Of a stretch of DNA of 64,000 nt, positions 44,481 to 58,555 are shown in pieces. The position numbers and the translations under genes are program-made. Every line of letters starts with the position of its first letter. Position 1 is the stretch's first letter. The DNA is from Bolinopsis microptera (Eukaryota > Ctenophora > Tentaculata > Lobata > Bolinopsidae): NCBI RefSeq assembly GCF_026151205.1, contig NC_087084.1, forward strand, positions 6,069,538-6,133,537, in the 5' to 3' direction. The notes beneath the pieces are model-generated. The model was not told the DNA's origin. It was given only the letters and a program-made list of their open reading frames with translations, and ran no database searches.

Positions 44481-44484
44481 ATCA

Positions 44485-45277
44485 TCATTTCCAAAATAAA
44501 AACCAGTCCGTGGGACTGAAAAAATTAGTTGACTTTCGATTCGAAAGAGTTAAATTATAAATCATCCATATGTTAGATAATTCGCCGGTTTTATTTGAGG
44601 TATTTCTAGATCCTCTAATGCACAATAAAATTAATTTCCTAATCAAAAATGATAATTTACACCGATAATAATTTATGATATCGTTGTATTTCTGTTTTTT
44701 TTTATAAGCAAGTTTGTTGCATAGCAGTTTCTCGGCTTGAGGTCCCATACCACCTGTCACTGAGTAAACTAATGGGGCGAATGATCCATGCTCTACATTA
44801 AGAATTCTCTCGTTGTAGCATCGTGATTTCTGTCTCTCGGCATTCTCCATGGTCTTCTTTGTCGAATGTTGAAGGTAGGAATTAGAATCAGGATTAATTA
44901 CCTTAACATCGAAAAAGCCACTTGGCCCGGCCTATAGAAACCACGAGCTCTAAAATCCGGTCTTGCCGACTTGCCTGGTAAGTGTGGTCAGTGTGGTCAC
45001 CCGTAATTAGTGTTGAGGACCTCGTGAACTGCTCTCCTTCTAGTTCTTGAAGCTGGGGTTCAACTTCCACGTCCGAGCAAATAGCCTTCAGCAAGCCAGC
45101 TAAAAAATCCCTAATTTCGTTGTGTCTGATAGTGATAATGATGTAGCCACCAAGGTGGCAATTTAGAGAATGGTTCACATCAAACGTTTCCGCATAATAT
45201 TGCTTACATTCAATTTTACGTAAAGGTGTCACGGTCGTGTTTGTTATAGTTTTGTTTGAGTTACACAAACTAATCAC
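44485..45277 (-). pseudogene. Retroelement protein, C-terminal relic
   Basis: Two broken minus-strand frames in order. The first (45277-44903) has HEIRDFLAGLLKAI-like residues and DVEVEPQLQELEGEQF. The second (44850-44485) has MENAERQKSRCYNERILNVE, GSFAPLVYSVTGGMG and YRCKLSFLIRKLILLCIRGS. I recognise these as the conserved region downstream of RT in a common invertebrate retroelement family (patterns YNERV...FTPLVFS..GGMG and K.SF...RS.LLCIRGSR). The RT domain is missing and a gap with a frame change separates the halves, so it is dead. Confidence 0.7.
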
Positions 45278-45484
45278 TGTTAAATTAACTGTACCAACTA
45301 AAATGTATAGGTACAGATTTTAGTACAAAACAATAATGACAATAAATATAATTAAGACGCCGATTTCTAAGTATTGTTAGGTTATGTTATTATTATATAA
45401 TATAGTGTTACGTCATTATATAATATATATGTATTAGTTTATGATGTTAGTCAGTCTGAGTCTGAAACAAATGTCTCGTATCTA

Positions 45485-45585
45485 AGTTTTATATCTAAGT
45501 GTTATATCCAAGTGTTATATTCAAGTGTTATATCCAAATGTTATATCCAAGTGTTATGTCCAAGTGTTATATCCAAGTGTTTATA
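45485..45585. repeat. 13-bp tandem repeat
   Basis: About eight copies of CAAGTGTTATATC with small changes. Confidence 0.85.
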
Positions 45586-45589
45586 GTTC

Positions 45590-47030
45590 CACTATATATG
45601 GGGTTTCCATTGTTTTCAGCTTGACTTCAAGTCAAGATGAGAAAAACCACACGAACGTATTAAGTTACTGAATTTCTCATTGACCATAGTCTTCATAGGT
45701 GGAAGATCACGTGACCAGCAGTCACGTGTCCTCTCTAGCTTATGATAAATTACGCCTTAGAGGAGTTTTGTAGATTTAGCAACTATACTAGAATTTATCA
45801 CCTCTACTATAACAGTATAACGCACTATATATGGGGTTTCATGCTTTGAAAATATCACTTATTCCTTTTATCATTTTTGAAGATCCTAAACACAAACCTT
45901 ACTCTTTTACAAAACTACAAAGTATTTCAGCGGAAATAAAAGTATGCAACAAAGTATTGGATGTAACAGCTGGTGATGAAGAAACATCATACGAAGTTTA
46001 GAGAAAGAATAGCAAGGGAGTAAGTATACTGTGGGTCTGCTCTGGTAACTAGATATTTGAAGATGCAGACACTGTCACTCCTATAAAGTAACCAGAAATT
46101 TCATCGTTGTCCTTTGAGAATATTTCCCTGTTTATCGGTAGGAAATTTTCATTAATTTCCTTTCTTTAAAGGTTTCTCCGGATATTCAGCTTCCAGTTAT
46201 ACCTCGATGGTGACTTGTGTCAGTCACACTGACCTCACTGATTGGTAGCTAGTCAAAATTCAATCAAAAATGTGAAATTTCGTTCAAGCAACCGACAAGA
46301 AAGCTTTTACTAAAAAATATTCAAAATTTCACTTTCAATTTATTCTGATGATTTTTCCATTTATCATAAAGGTATAAAAGCTCGGAAATTTACTAGCTTC
46401 CAGTACCTCAATTTTGAACCAAACACGACTCAGGAGTTTTTCTCATATTTGAAATAACTTCTTGCAGCTCCGAAAATGATTTGCTTAATTCCATTTTTCA
46501 TGGAATTAAGCAAGAAATTCTTTCAATAAAAAACTTATAATAAAGTTTTTTGTTTGTACAATACAGCGATTGTGTGACTTGCATTTATTTATTAGAAGTA
46601 GTTTCTGAATGTAAATTGTGCTTCGGAGACTCACGCAGGTTTAATTTGTGTTTTCCTTGAGATATAAGCTAAACTTAAACTTAAAGATTGCTATATAGGG
46701 AAAATTATTCATAATTGTTTTATTTGGACACGAAGTGACGAAGGGAAACACACCATAAGCGGCTTTAAATCTTCACAAAAAAGACTTTATCATGAGAACC
46801 TGCATTTGAGATGCAAAATTCGTATAACATAAATTTATAAATGATTTATATGAGTGCAACATAAATAATAACTTTCTTACCAAGAACAATATTGAAAGTA
46901 TATTTTCTAATCTTTATATCAACCAGCCAACAGCTGAAGCGCCAAAAATTCGATCGTTGTAAAAAATTTCTTGTTTGTATTTGTCCATCTTTCCTCCGTC
47001 GCCCCTCCTTTCTTGGTCAACTGCAATTTC
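45590..47030. other. AT-rich spacer, no gene seen
   Basis: The phrase CTATATATGGGGTTTC occurs twice (about 45590 and 45823). No coding frame supported. Confidence 0.45.
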
Positions 47031-47036
47031 AATACT

Positions 47037-47117
47037 TTTTACTGGGCCGCGCTCAGCCTGTCATTCCGCCGAATCTCTATGTTTATGAACATGATAGCCT
47101 GAGGTCCCCAGGTAAAG
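47037..47117 (-). repeat. 85-bp dispersed repeat, copy c (overlaps a stop codon)
   Basis: Minus-oriented copy. Read on the minus strand it begins TTTACCTGGGGACCTCAGGC and supplies the last residues and TAA of the gene that ends at 47083. Confidence 0.88.
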
Positions 47118-48619
47118 TTTTTTTTGCTACCATTTCCAAGTCCGGAGATTCCGCAATGGACTTTTTATTGCGTTTGTAGATCACGAGCACGGCAAGGATA
47201 TACAGCACGTTTGAACCAACCAGCATAATGATCAGTGCGATGACTTCTGAGGAGAGACTTTGGGCTTCTCTATCATCTACATCTTTCAATACTCTTTTTG
47301 TTTTCGGTACTTTGGCGATTCTCGAGCAGGGGTATGGTTTTACATTTTCAGAGCAGACAATTTTTTGGAGGGATGTGTAGTTCCGGGCTTTGACACCAAA
47401 TCCTTCTCTGCACACAACAATTACTGTAGATCCTGGCAGAAACCACGGTAGATTCGCATCATTTATTACTTCTCCATGTGGAATTTTGAGCCGAGAAATA
47501 GAACAGAAATGTGATTTGGTATAATTATCAGGATCCTGAAAAAGAATTTGTTCTAGGTACTGTTGTTGTTTGCCAGTGCTAAGCATGCTATTCCCATGCT
47601 TCCGAATTAGTCCATAAGAATGGATAGAAAAGCAATCTGTCAAAGTGTTGTCAATAATATACTTTTTCACAAACATCATCTGCATTTTGTTGTTATCTAA
47701 TTCTATGATGCTGCTATTAGTTTCACAATCATTCAGCACGGCCACGGGTATTTGGTGTCGTAACTCCACATCCAAGCAATGTGTTGGATACTTGGCTGGG
47801 GAGAACTTGTAAAATTGTCCTTTCAACTTTTGTATCATCCATCTCTTTGCGCCATAGCAGTTACCCCAAGATAAACCAAACGAATTTTTGTTGTTATTAT
47901 CTACGTTTTCTGTGGGCACTAAGCATTTGTTCTGTCGTTTTATCCCCTGCATCATAAGGACACCTCCTTTTTCAAGACTCATGTTTAACGCCATTTCCAT
48001 GTCCATTCCAGTTCTTGTCATTGTACACAGTTTCTCGAGTGATAGACTTTTTCTACCATTGTATTCGTCATAATATTCGTCATAAACTATGTCGTAGAAT
48101 CCGGTAAACAAACTGCATGTAGAGTTCATGATGCAGAAGGAAACTGCTTTACAACTATCAGAAGTCTTGCAGTACCGCCAGCAGTCATGGCTTCCAGCCG
48201 TCTGGAAACTTGTCACAGTGCCACCTGTTGAAATGTTTTAATACTTTTAACACTACTATATAATATAACAAATAATTTGAGAATTTGAGTATGATGTAGA
48301 AATGTCGATACGTTATTCAGCTATTCATTTCCATCAGAATCTGTCTTCACTGAGTACTTTCAGATACAAACAGAAATTTGAATAAAAGAAATATCAAATC
48401 ATGAGACTTAATAATAATACTCGACTCAATAATCACACCACCTGTTGAAGACTCAGGAACGAGGAAAGCTGTTTTGAAGCAGGCCACTTCTTGATCACTT
48501 AAAGGTGTGATATTGCTGGGTTGTGTATTTTGCAGTTTGGACTCGTCTGCTTGCACGTAACACAAGCACACAAAGATAGTTATAACAAGCTGCTTATTGT
48601 CTGAGATCATAGCAAACAT
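47083..48619 (-). CDS. Receptor-like type I membrane protein (PAN, ricin-like, sushi-like)
   Basis: Two exons. Exon 1 (48441-48619) has a signal peptide (MFAMISDNKQLVITIFVCLC) and EVACFKTAFLVPE. Exon 2 (47083-48224) continues in phase 1. It has a PAN/apple-like segment (CWRYCKTSDSCKAVSFCIMN), a ricin-B-like stretch (KCLVPTEN, WGNCYGAKRWMIQK, GQFYKFSPAKYPTHCLDVE) and a sushi-like module (CSISRLKIPHGEVIND, PGSTVIVVCREGFGVKA, C-x5-C). Then come a TM helix (VIALIIMLVGSNVLYILAVL) and a short tail. About 440 aa; several N-glycosylation sites (NST, NMS, NSS, NYT). The 216-bp intron resembles foldback DNA, and the final residues LPGDLRLSCS are encoded by an 85-bp dispersed repeat. Probable cell-surface receptor or adhesion protein; ligand unknown. 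Confidence 0.8.
48225..48440 (-). mobile_element. Intron derived from foldback/MITE sequence
   Basis: About 140 of 216 bp resemble one arm of the 29.3-30.7 kb foldback (TTTTATTCAAATTTCTG, CAGTGAAGACAGATTCTGAT, TATCGACATTTCTAC). The 3' part (CAAATTATTTGTTATAT) resembles the element at 48910-49123. The 12-mer TTCAACAGGTGG spans both splice sites. Confidence 0.72.
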
Positions 48620-48909
48620 CAGGAATATAGGAGCCGAGTCTGTATTAAATACCGAGGAACATAAATAAACAGCTTTAAATTGTCTGCGATCTTGCTCGAA
48701 ATGTAGCACTTATAAAGATTTTATTCTTATGCTGATGTTCGCTTGCAGTACACTCATACAATAGTACAATAACGAACCGTGAGCCAATGAAAATACCAGC
48801 TTAAAGGTGCGGTTTGTAGTCGAAATTTTGAAATACAAAGCATTGGTGTTACAAAAAGCCCCGGGGGAGGGGGGAGGGGGGGAGGTTTGGGTCAAATTAT
48901 ACCATATAT

Positions 48910-49123
48910 GATATATGTTAAATCCAGATTGAAGTATTATTTATGAGTCGCATTGTTGTAATGTTTCAATACTTGCAAATAATTTGAGATATAACAAATA
49001 ATTTGAGATCATGAATACGATGTAGTTACATTGAAACGTCGAGTAAACTCCTTTCCCTAATAGGAGCATTTTCACTTGTCGCAACAACCGGGATAAAGAT
49101 AATTTTACACAGAATACATATAT
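48910..49123. mobile_element. Dispersed element, second copy
   Basis: Shares both ends with 34915-35110 (TTTATGAGTCGC...TTGTAATG; CTTGTCGCAACAACCGGGAT, TTTTACACAGAATACA) and interior words with the intron at 48225-48440. Confidence 0.7.
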
Positions 49124-49124
49124 G

Positions 49125-49190
49125 ATATTTATATCATATATGTCTACACCATACTGATTACCATTTATAAATGGTAATCAGTATGGTGTA
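49125..49190. repeat. Hairpin, ATACTGATTACCATTTA
   Basis: TCTACACCATACTGATTACC ATTTATAAAT and its inverse: a near-perfect palindrome with arms of about 30 bp. Confidence 0.8.
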
Positions 49191-49264
49191 GACCAATCTA
49201 AATCAATAATTTATTTGCATTGTTTGTTCAGAACTTTATTTTTTGTATATTATTTTGAATGACC

Positions 49265-49490
49265 GTCCGCAAATGCAAAATGATACCGAGAATGAAATCG
49301 GTCGCTCGCTTTTCCCATTCATTTACAATTGTAATAGATTAAGAAGAACTACCCAAAGGCAGCTGTACTCGGCAATACCGATTCAATAAACATCAGCTAA
49401 TTGGAGTTGGACACTGACTACCGCCCTTATCCCGAAATGTACTAGGTGTCGACCTGAAAGCAACCCAAAGAGGTCCACTCTACCCAATTA
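49265..49490. mobile_element. MITE, partial inverted copy
   Basis: Inverse of the right two thirds of the MITE at 36076-36462 (CAAAATGATACCGAGAATGA, CAGCTGTACTCGGCAATACC, GCTAATTGGA). One end is missing. Confidence 0.75.
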
Positions 49491-49803
49491 TGGGTTTTGG
49501 TAAAATAATCATATCATTTATTATTCTAAATAGCTGTATGATATAACATTCTGAGATTTTCAATTGAAAAAAGACGCAAAACAATTTGGACACGTGATAG
49601 TATAAATCATACGCAAAAATTATTTACAAAACATGAAATGATATCAAAGTATAACATTGTATTCCAAATCAAAAATCATCGACCTATAATACTAATAGTG
49701 TCTTAGCGAGCCTTTCCCTCAATTCAGAGTCTGACGCACTTGATCAATCATTGCAGAGCAGGTCTATATCTCAGACTTCGCTTGATAAGGATTTTCTGTT
49801 TAT

Positions 49804-51782
<1,979 letters not shown>

Positions 51783-51873
51783 GGCAGAAAATAGTTGATA
51801 AAACTGGGACTAACTTTAAAATATAACTACTGGTAAAATGCTTGGTCTGCTCTGGTTTTAAGAGGCGGCGAGG

Positions 51874-51882
51874 TTTAATATA
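51874..51882 (-). promoter_or_regulatory. TATA-like box of the actin gene
   Basis: TATATTAAA on the minus strand, about 92 bp upstream of the ATG, after a CG-rich block. A consistent position for a core promoter with a short 5' UTR. Whether a 5' UTR intron exists cannot be seen. Confidence 0.5.
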
Positions 51883-51899
51883 GCTTCCTGAAAACGGAA

Positions 51900-53070
51900 A
51901 CAGCTAGCCAGCAGAAATTTTACCACCAATTGGTTCCCGTGGACCACGTGATACAAATTCTCGGGATTTGAAGAAAACTTTCCTTTTATGGGCATTAGAA
52001 GCAAAATTAATTGAAGAAATAAATATAATTAATTAAAGATTAATTAATTTTCTCAGTTCGGCCGGATACGCACCGTGTTTTGCAGGCTTCCTGGCTCACT
52101 GGTCGAAGCGCTATTGTCATAATATTACCTAGAACATACCCTCTCAAAACTTGAAAATTATAAATACGATACTTATCGTATCGGGTTTATGAAAGGAATA
52201 AGGTCTTTAGCTGAATCTACTCAATCAAAAAGTAGTATGTCATGATTATTAGTTCCTTATACCTGCAGCTGAAGAATTTGGCTACGTAAGATAATTTGTA
52301 GGCTTCCTGACCCAGCGCACTACTGCTATCATTCCAGGAACTTGGTTAACTTGGAAAATTATCAAAAACATGCTTTGCTAATTATTAACTGATTTGTGTT
52401 AATACTGGAGAACAACAACGTGAAGAATTTTTACAAACTTACAGAATACCAATAAGCCTGGATTTTGATAAAATGTATGTTAAAGGTTATGAGAGTACGG
52501 AACAGTATTCGTATAGTGATGATTATGAAAGGAACTGAAAGCTGGACCAGATTCCATCTATGATTGAATTGTAACTTATCATTTTAAATTCCAGGACAGT
52601 TTGAAGGTCAAGAATAATTCAGATTAACGTTCAGTGTTGACTGATTATAGTACTATTAAAGTTTAATTATAGATCTCGTGAGGTAGAGCGTGAGTTTTGA
52701 ACAATGAGTAGAAAGCATTACGGATTTAGCAAAAGGACAATCAGCATGAGGAGACGTTGATTGCTTTCATTTCACCAGTTATTTTGTCTGATTTACTGTC
52801 AGAAAAAAGCCGTGATGCTTCTTAGTAAACACTACAAGAGGGTAAACATTATTTAGAAGCACATTATAAAGGAGCAGTTAATAAATTTAGTCATACATAA
52901 ATGATGATGGCTTGATCCCTTCAAACAATTCTGCAGAAAACAGCCTCAAATTCCATGGCAAAAGAATAACCTGTTCCCATGAATAAATTATAAAATGAAT
53001 ACAAATAAATTATAAATTTAAATTTAAATATATTAAAAATCAAAAAACTGACAGATCATAAAAACCCCTC
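51900..53070. other. Spacer between actin and sulfotransferase, no gene seen
   Basis: Actin upstream region, then the 3' flank of the sulfotransferase gene. No exon supported. Confidence 0.45.
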
Positions 53071-53076
53071 TGTAGT

Positions 53077-55552
53077 TCAAATTTTCCCGTCAAATAATTG
53101 ATAGTCAAACGTTTGAAAGAATGCACTGCAGGCATTTTCGATGATACGAATTTTTTCAACATCCATATCTCGCCATTTCTCTGATACGGCTACTGAATCT
53201 TTGATTACCTAAAAGTGGAAAAAAAGATTGTTATAGGTGATTGGCAATTATTAAATGATAATAGTTAGTTTCTATAAGGTTTTCTCGGACATAACTAAAA
53301 CCACAATGTTATACAATCGAATATTCGGTGGAGGGAGGAACCACGCAATAATGACAACTAACTAAATCATGAAAATTAGAATAGAATCGACTTTGAGTTC
53401 TGTGAAGAAAAAAAAAAACTCACGTCGAAATCGGAAGAAGTTTTTTTGCCGTTCATCGAAGTTGCTACAAACTTAATAACTTTTTCTGTCACTGGCTTGT
53501 TCACAAATTTATACAACTCTTCTAGCTTTTCGTAGGGTTTATCGACTATCTGTAAGATATCGTGAAGGAGCCAAACTAAACGTAGAATGAATAATCGACT
53601 TCTTAGAATTGGAATTTGAACCACAAACATTAAACCTTAAATAGTTAAATTCAATTCTAGTCTGAAACTTTCATTTTTGTTGTTGCTTACTTACATCTTG
53701 GTAGTGTACTGCCATGTATCTGTCTTTTAGCCAAGGTTCCTTGGCTATAGCCCTATAACTTACAATATTTGAGCACAACTCAGCTGCTGCTTTGTAGATC
53801 TCATCGTCACTAAACTCCTGAATTTAAAATTATTGTTAGCACTGTCACAAGCTTGCTAGGATAGCAAACAACAATGCAGTGATCATTGAAAATAGTTCAA
53901 TGCTTCAACAATTGATTGAATTTACTCTTATATCAATCCTTTTTAATCTTGTATAATCGTGTTTAATCGTGTTTAATACTGTTCAATCCTGTGTAATCCT
54001 ATTAACTACCTCAAAAATGAAAGAAAATAATCTAGATAGAAGCTTCACAGGGTTCCAAGGGAATCTGTTCTGCGGAGAGAAGATTACAAATTAATTAATA
54101 ACTTTAAATTATGTAAATTAATCAATTAACTTTCATTAGTTGTGATGTAATTTAAAGTTACTATCTGATTACTTACTAGGCTATTCATTTAAAGTCACAT
54201 TCATTACATAACAGTGGCGTAACGTTGCCTGTTGCCCCCCCCCCCCCCCCGCACAGCGGGGTTGGCGGGGCCCTTCGTTAGCCACTGTTACATAAATTCT
54301 AGTAATTAATTAATGGCATGACCTGAAAAGGATAAATCTAGTATCCATCCTTGATCTAATAACAGCTCTCGGATCCCGTATCAACTGAACAACCTGAAAA
54401 ACTGAAATCAATATCTTATTATTGTAGTGCTACTGTTGTGCTATGCTCCATATCACATACAAAAGTGGGCTCCGGGATGGAATACTACTGCACCATCAAA
54501 CACCAGTAGAATACACAGTACGAATTCAAATTTTTCCGCTTAGTAAGATCACTGAATGAGTAGTTCACCACAGTAGGTTCTCGAGTAAGTGTTCAGTACC
54601 GTTAACAGTTAAGTTATTGGACTACATTAAAAAAATTTTGAAATAACATTATATTTACGCAATTGTGACCTTGAATTTGGTACAGCCCAGCTCAGGGAGT
54701 CGTTTGAGGATTGATATGTCCGGTAACCTTATACATTTCGGCATCACCACAGAAAACTGGGAACAAAACGCCTCCATCTGATCCTGGCCCTCTGCGAATG
54801 TTACATGAGTTTAATATTTTATTTATATTGAGTCATCAAGGTGCAAAAAGAAGAAGAGAAAAGAAAATAAAATAAGTACGGACATATTATTGTTGCAGTC
54901 GGAGTGTTTCACACATGTTGTAAACACGGACCGCGTATACAGGATGTTTCTTACTGGGCGGCGCTCAGCCTGTCATTCCGCCGAATCTCTATTAGTATTA
55001 TGTTTATAAACATAATAGCCTAGGGTCCCCAGGTAAGGTGTTTCAAGACTCGTGTCCAAATTTTGAATGGCCCTTAAATCTAGCAAATAGGTCAAACAGT
55101 TTTTTATATTTTTTTATTATAAATATATTATTATTGAGTACGTGAACTAATGTAATATATGATTACAATTTACATGCGCAAAGTATGCTTATGATACGGT
55201 AAAATAAAATGAAGATGTCAACAAATATTAAAGCTATTGTAGCTTAGCACGGTCGGTAGTCCCAGTTATCTTACTCTGGGCAGGCGGGCTTAAAACATTT
55301 TCAATATTGTTTGATTTTTCTTTAATCTAATTAAAATTATAAATTAACAAATAACTTAAATTAAATTTCCCTAATAAACTTACTCTTAACTTCTTCATGT
55401 AGATTGTAAAGAGTGTGACTTGACGTTATTCTCGTTGCCACTGCCTTTCCGAAGGCTTGTATCGTCTGAAACTGGCACGTGCACAAACTTAACAGTACTT
55501 TCAACTTTGATTCTTCTGACAGCTGTCTTTTGTCGTGAGGATCTAGTTCCGT
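53077..55552 (-). CDS. Carbohydrate sulfotransferase, 3' seven exons
   Basis: Exons 55384-55552, 54670-54791, 54323-54393, 54010-54064, 53695-53817, 53424-53549 and 53077-53208 have compatible phases and give 265 residues. The 3'-phosphate-binding motif is clear (FKVVQLIRDPRAVIRSRMDT), preceded by a Cys/Lys region (VVMPKCIRLPDISILKRLPE). After it come the family's C-terminal blocks: LCSNIVSYRAIA, PWLKDRYMAVHYQD, LYKFVNKPVTEKVI, and a WR/C pattern (SEKWRDMDVEKI, NACSAFFQTFDYQLF). Known: Golgi type II enzymes that use PAPS to sulfate glycans (chondroitin, keratan or GlcNAc). The 5' exons with the TM anchor and 5'-PAPS loop are not found before the transposons at 56.5 kb. The acceptor of the fourth listed exon was taken at GAACAG to keep frame. 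Confidence 0.82.
54234..54250. repeat. Poly-C tract
   Basis: 17 C residues followed by a G-rich inverse (GCGGGGTTGGCGGGGCCC), inside a sulfotransferase intron. Confidence 0.75.
54951..55036 (-). repeat. 85-bp dispersed repeat, copy d
   Basis: TTACTGGGCGGCGCTCAGCC ... CCTAGGGTCCCCAGGTAA. Contains a 9-bp extra block (TTAGTATTA) in the middle. Lies in a sulfotransferase intron. Confidence 0.85.
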
Positions 55553-55559
55553 CTGAAAT

Positions 55560-56480
55560 ATTAAGTTATAAGTCAACCTAAGGTGTCAACATATAAATAT
55601 AATCTGTGATTTCAACATTAATTCACACGCCCCTAATAATTATTGCGTTATAACATTTATTATAATATAAGATGCGTGGCATTATATTTATAAGTACGTA
55701 CTTTAACTTTAAGTCTATTTCAAAAGTACGCATATTTCGTAATTCTTAACTTCGGTACATATGTTATTTTCGAAATAATAAACCAATCATAAGAAAATTC
55801 GCTGGATGAATTCATAATTTCATAATCATAAGTTTATTTCAACAATATATTTAATTTAATTAACAATTTTCCTTTTTAATCCGTTATACATGCTGACAAT
55901 ACTAAAATAAATAATGACCAGGAGGATGAACAAGGTAGGTAAGGACTAACCCGAGGGTAACCCTAGTGTGGTTGGTTTTATCCGATTTTTTTAGATTTTT
56001 ATGGAGGTTGTACCATTGTAAAACTTACATTGTGACAGTATAGATGGCGAAATATTTTTGAAAATGGTCCTAACACAGCTTTGATCGTAACAATAACATT
56101 GGGTGAATAGATTGGGTGAACAAACTATGAAGCAGGCAATTATATGTGCTCATCCATCATTCTGCATATGTAAGCTCAGTAGTTTAATTGCTGATTCATA
56201 CTCAATGGTGAATCGATAGAATTCATGTGTCGGAGATCTCGTGAGAACACCTTTTAATAATTATAGCCCTCAGGATCGCATTATCCCGATCCGGCCGTAA
56301 TGTGTATTGAGGTATGCACTAATTGTAGTGGTGAACGGTTGCAGCTCAGGCTATGTTTCAGTATAACTATATATCAGAGATCGCAGTATATTTACATTCT
56401 ACTCGGATTGCAGATTGAAATATTTTCCTGTTGGAACCATGACACATGCAGGGGAATACCAAAATATTAATTGTAGTTGT
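55560..56480. other. Spacer or unseen intron, no exon found
   Basis: Searched on the minus strand for the 5' sulfotransferase exon (RSGSSF-like loop); none recognised. Confidence 0.4.
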
Positions 56481-56490
56481 ACAACTAATA

Positions 56491-57201
56491 TGATCAATAA
56501 TTAATAACGGCAACGCTAATTTGTCCTTATTGGACTTTATTTTTACGGACATAAGTTAATAGTTGCTGCAAATGCCAAATGCTACAACTACAAGTTAAGC
56601 CCTATAAGCGTTCATTTTAATGTCCGTTCATTTTAATTTTAATATCCGTTCGAATATTGGCGGACGTTTTAAATTGTAATTAAATAGACCATTGAGCGGT
56701 CGCGTTTATTTTAATGTCCGCTCAAAATTATTCCCGTTCACATTATTTCCGGTTGCAGTACGGGTAAAATAACGTCCGAATAAAGCTATCCGATAAGCTC
56801 AGGCAGAGCTTTCGGACTGCGTAAAACTAAACAACTTAAAACGTTGAAGAACGCCGTTAAGACATCTGTTGTTAACTCACCTAAAACACAAACATACGTC
56901 ATACAGTCCAATGGCGAAGAATTCACAGCCAACTGAGCAAGTCATAAGCTCGGAAACGCTCAAAAGCGTAGTAAAACGTGTTGTCGAGGAAGAGGACCGC
57001 AGTCTAGTCGCAACGTCATTGTATTTGGTCTGTTACAAGGGAGCGAGATATATAGAGAACTTATTGACACAGTTAGCGTGATTTTCCAAAACATTGGACA
57101 GAAACCGAAGATTGTTGAAGCGTGCAAAATTGCCAGAAAATCTAAGGACAATTTAGTTACAGCATCATTAATAAATGAGCAATTACGTTATTCGTTTAAG
57201 T
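56491..57201 (+). repeat. ORF1-derived repeat, left copy
   Basis: Direct repeat of 59061-59732 with many small changes. It includes several TTTTAATGTCCGTTC words, then a broken ORF1 fragment (ETLKSVVKRVVEEEDRS, then RNVIVF after a 5-base CTAGT insertion, and IFQNIGQKP in frame shift). The RNxxVFG motif relates it to the protein at 23903-24778. Confidence 0.82.
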
Positions 57202-57891
57202 TATTGCAAAATATTTGATTCCAATAAATAAAATCCGCCTTGTGCCGCGTGCGCTAATTTACTAATTCTGTACTCGCCTGCGTACACTGTACTGTACAGT
57301 GTACAGCAGGAGCAGGCCTGCAGGCATCATGCTACATGCGATTTTACAAATAATGTTCGACTTCAATTTAGACTTTCAGTTGTTGTAGTTGTACTGTATA
57401 CTTAGGGCCGTATTTACCAAATTTGCTTAAAGTACGACCTTAAAGGAAGAATTTTAAGTATCACGTTAAAGTGACACTTAAAAAGTTGGACCTTAATCGA
57501 AATTCGTATTTACCAACTGGAAATAGCTCGTACTTTAATTTATAGGTTGACCTCCCACTTATGCTCTAAGTGGGAGGTCAACCTTTAACTAAAATTGTTA
57601 TTCACCAAAATTTTATCACTGAACTGACACTTTAAGTGCAGAATTAGATGTATTGTAATGTATTGTATAAGAAGATGATGAGTATCAGGAGGTAATTAGG
57701 GGAAAATAGACTGCTGAGAGATTAAATAGAGAGCAAGATTAACAAATTTTACTAATTATCAGGAGAGCTGTTAGCACAAAGCTATCAGGAGGTAAACCAA
57801 TGTTTGCGAGTTGCTGTAATATGTTTCTGATCGAAATCCGTTTGTCTGATTTGTTTACTCCTGATTAAACTTTAGTAAATTTGAATAATTA

Positions 57892-58257
57892 ATGAGTATT
57901 GAGTACGACGACTTGTTAAACCTACAACGGCAGCGGGTAGAATCTAGAGTTATTCAGCGCAGGCCTGTCTCACTAAGAGACCGATTTAACCTACTGGAGG
58001 CATACGATGACGTAGATTTTTACTACCGATTTCGAGTCAAGATAGAAGGTTTCCTTCTCATCCTCCAAGCCGTAGAGCCCCTACTTTCTCAGTACAGGAA
58101 ACAAACCAATTCCTCATTGAGCCCGGTACAGCAGCTCTCTGTGGCGCAACGGCTTTGCAGATCTCTTGTGGCGACATTCAGCAAGCTCAAAGAAAAAACC
58201 CTCGTTGGGAGTGAAGAACGAGGTAAAGAATTTTCCTGCCTCGTCATCTCACCTTAA
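57892..58257 (+). pseudogene. HARBI1-like transposase, N-terminal fragment
   Basis: 121 aa ending in a stop. DVDFYYRFRVKIEGFLLILQ, AVEPLLSQ, LSPVQQLSVAQRLCRSLVAT match the N-terminal region of Harbinger nucleases (F..R......L......L......LSP..QL...LR.LA). The DDE catalytic domain is missing, and the frame then runs into unrelated residues. Confidence 0.68.
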
Positions 58258-58555
58258 GTTTAACTGTAAGAGGACAACAACAGAAGAGACGTACCAGGAG
58301 CGGGCAGAAGAGATACATCAAGCGAGAATGGGGATGCTGACCACGCAGCAAATACAGATGTCAGAAAGGCATGAACTGTGGATGGAGATTTTGAAGGGCC
58401 TTACAGTCAATTTGGTGCCAACCTCATCCCGATTACCATTTTCAGGTGGCCTTCCCGCCGAGCTTGAGGGTGAAAACATAGCTGATTTTTCATTTTATTA
58501 TGAATATTTTACTTTCACTTCAATATTTACTCTATTTTTACTCTTGAAACGCTAG
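58166..58555 (+). pseudogene. Harbinger accessory (Myb-like) protein fragment
   Basis: The middle of this frame (SHLKFNCKRTTTEETYQERA, EEIHQARMGMLTTQQIQM, SERHELWMEILKG) resembles the coiled, Glu/Gln-rich C-terminal part of Harbinger DNA-binding accessory proteins. Its first 30 residues overlap the transposase fragment in another frame and are not real. Confidence 0.45.

Noticed and set aside
55231-55300. tRNA- or SINE-like segment (GTAGCTTAGCACGGTCGGTAGT)
   Set aside because: Resembles a D-arm region by words only. I could not fold a cloverleaf or find A and B boxes at proper spacing.
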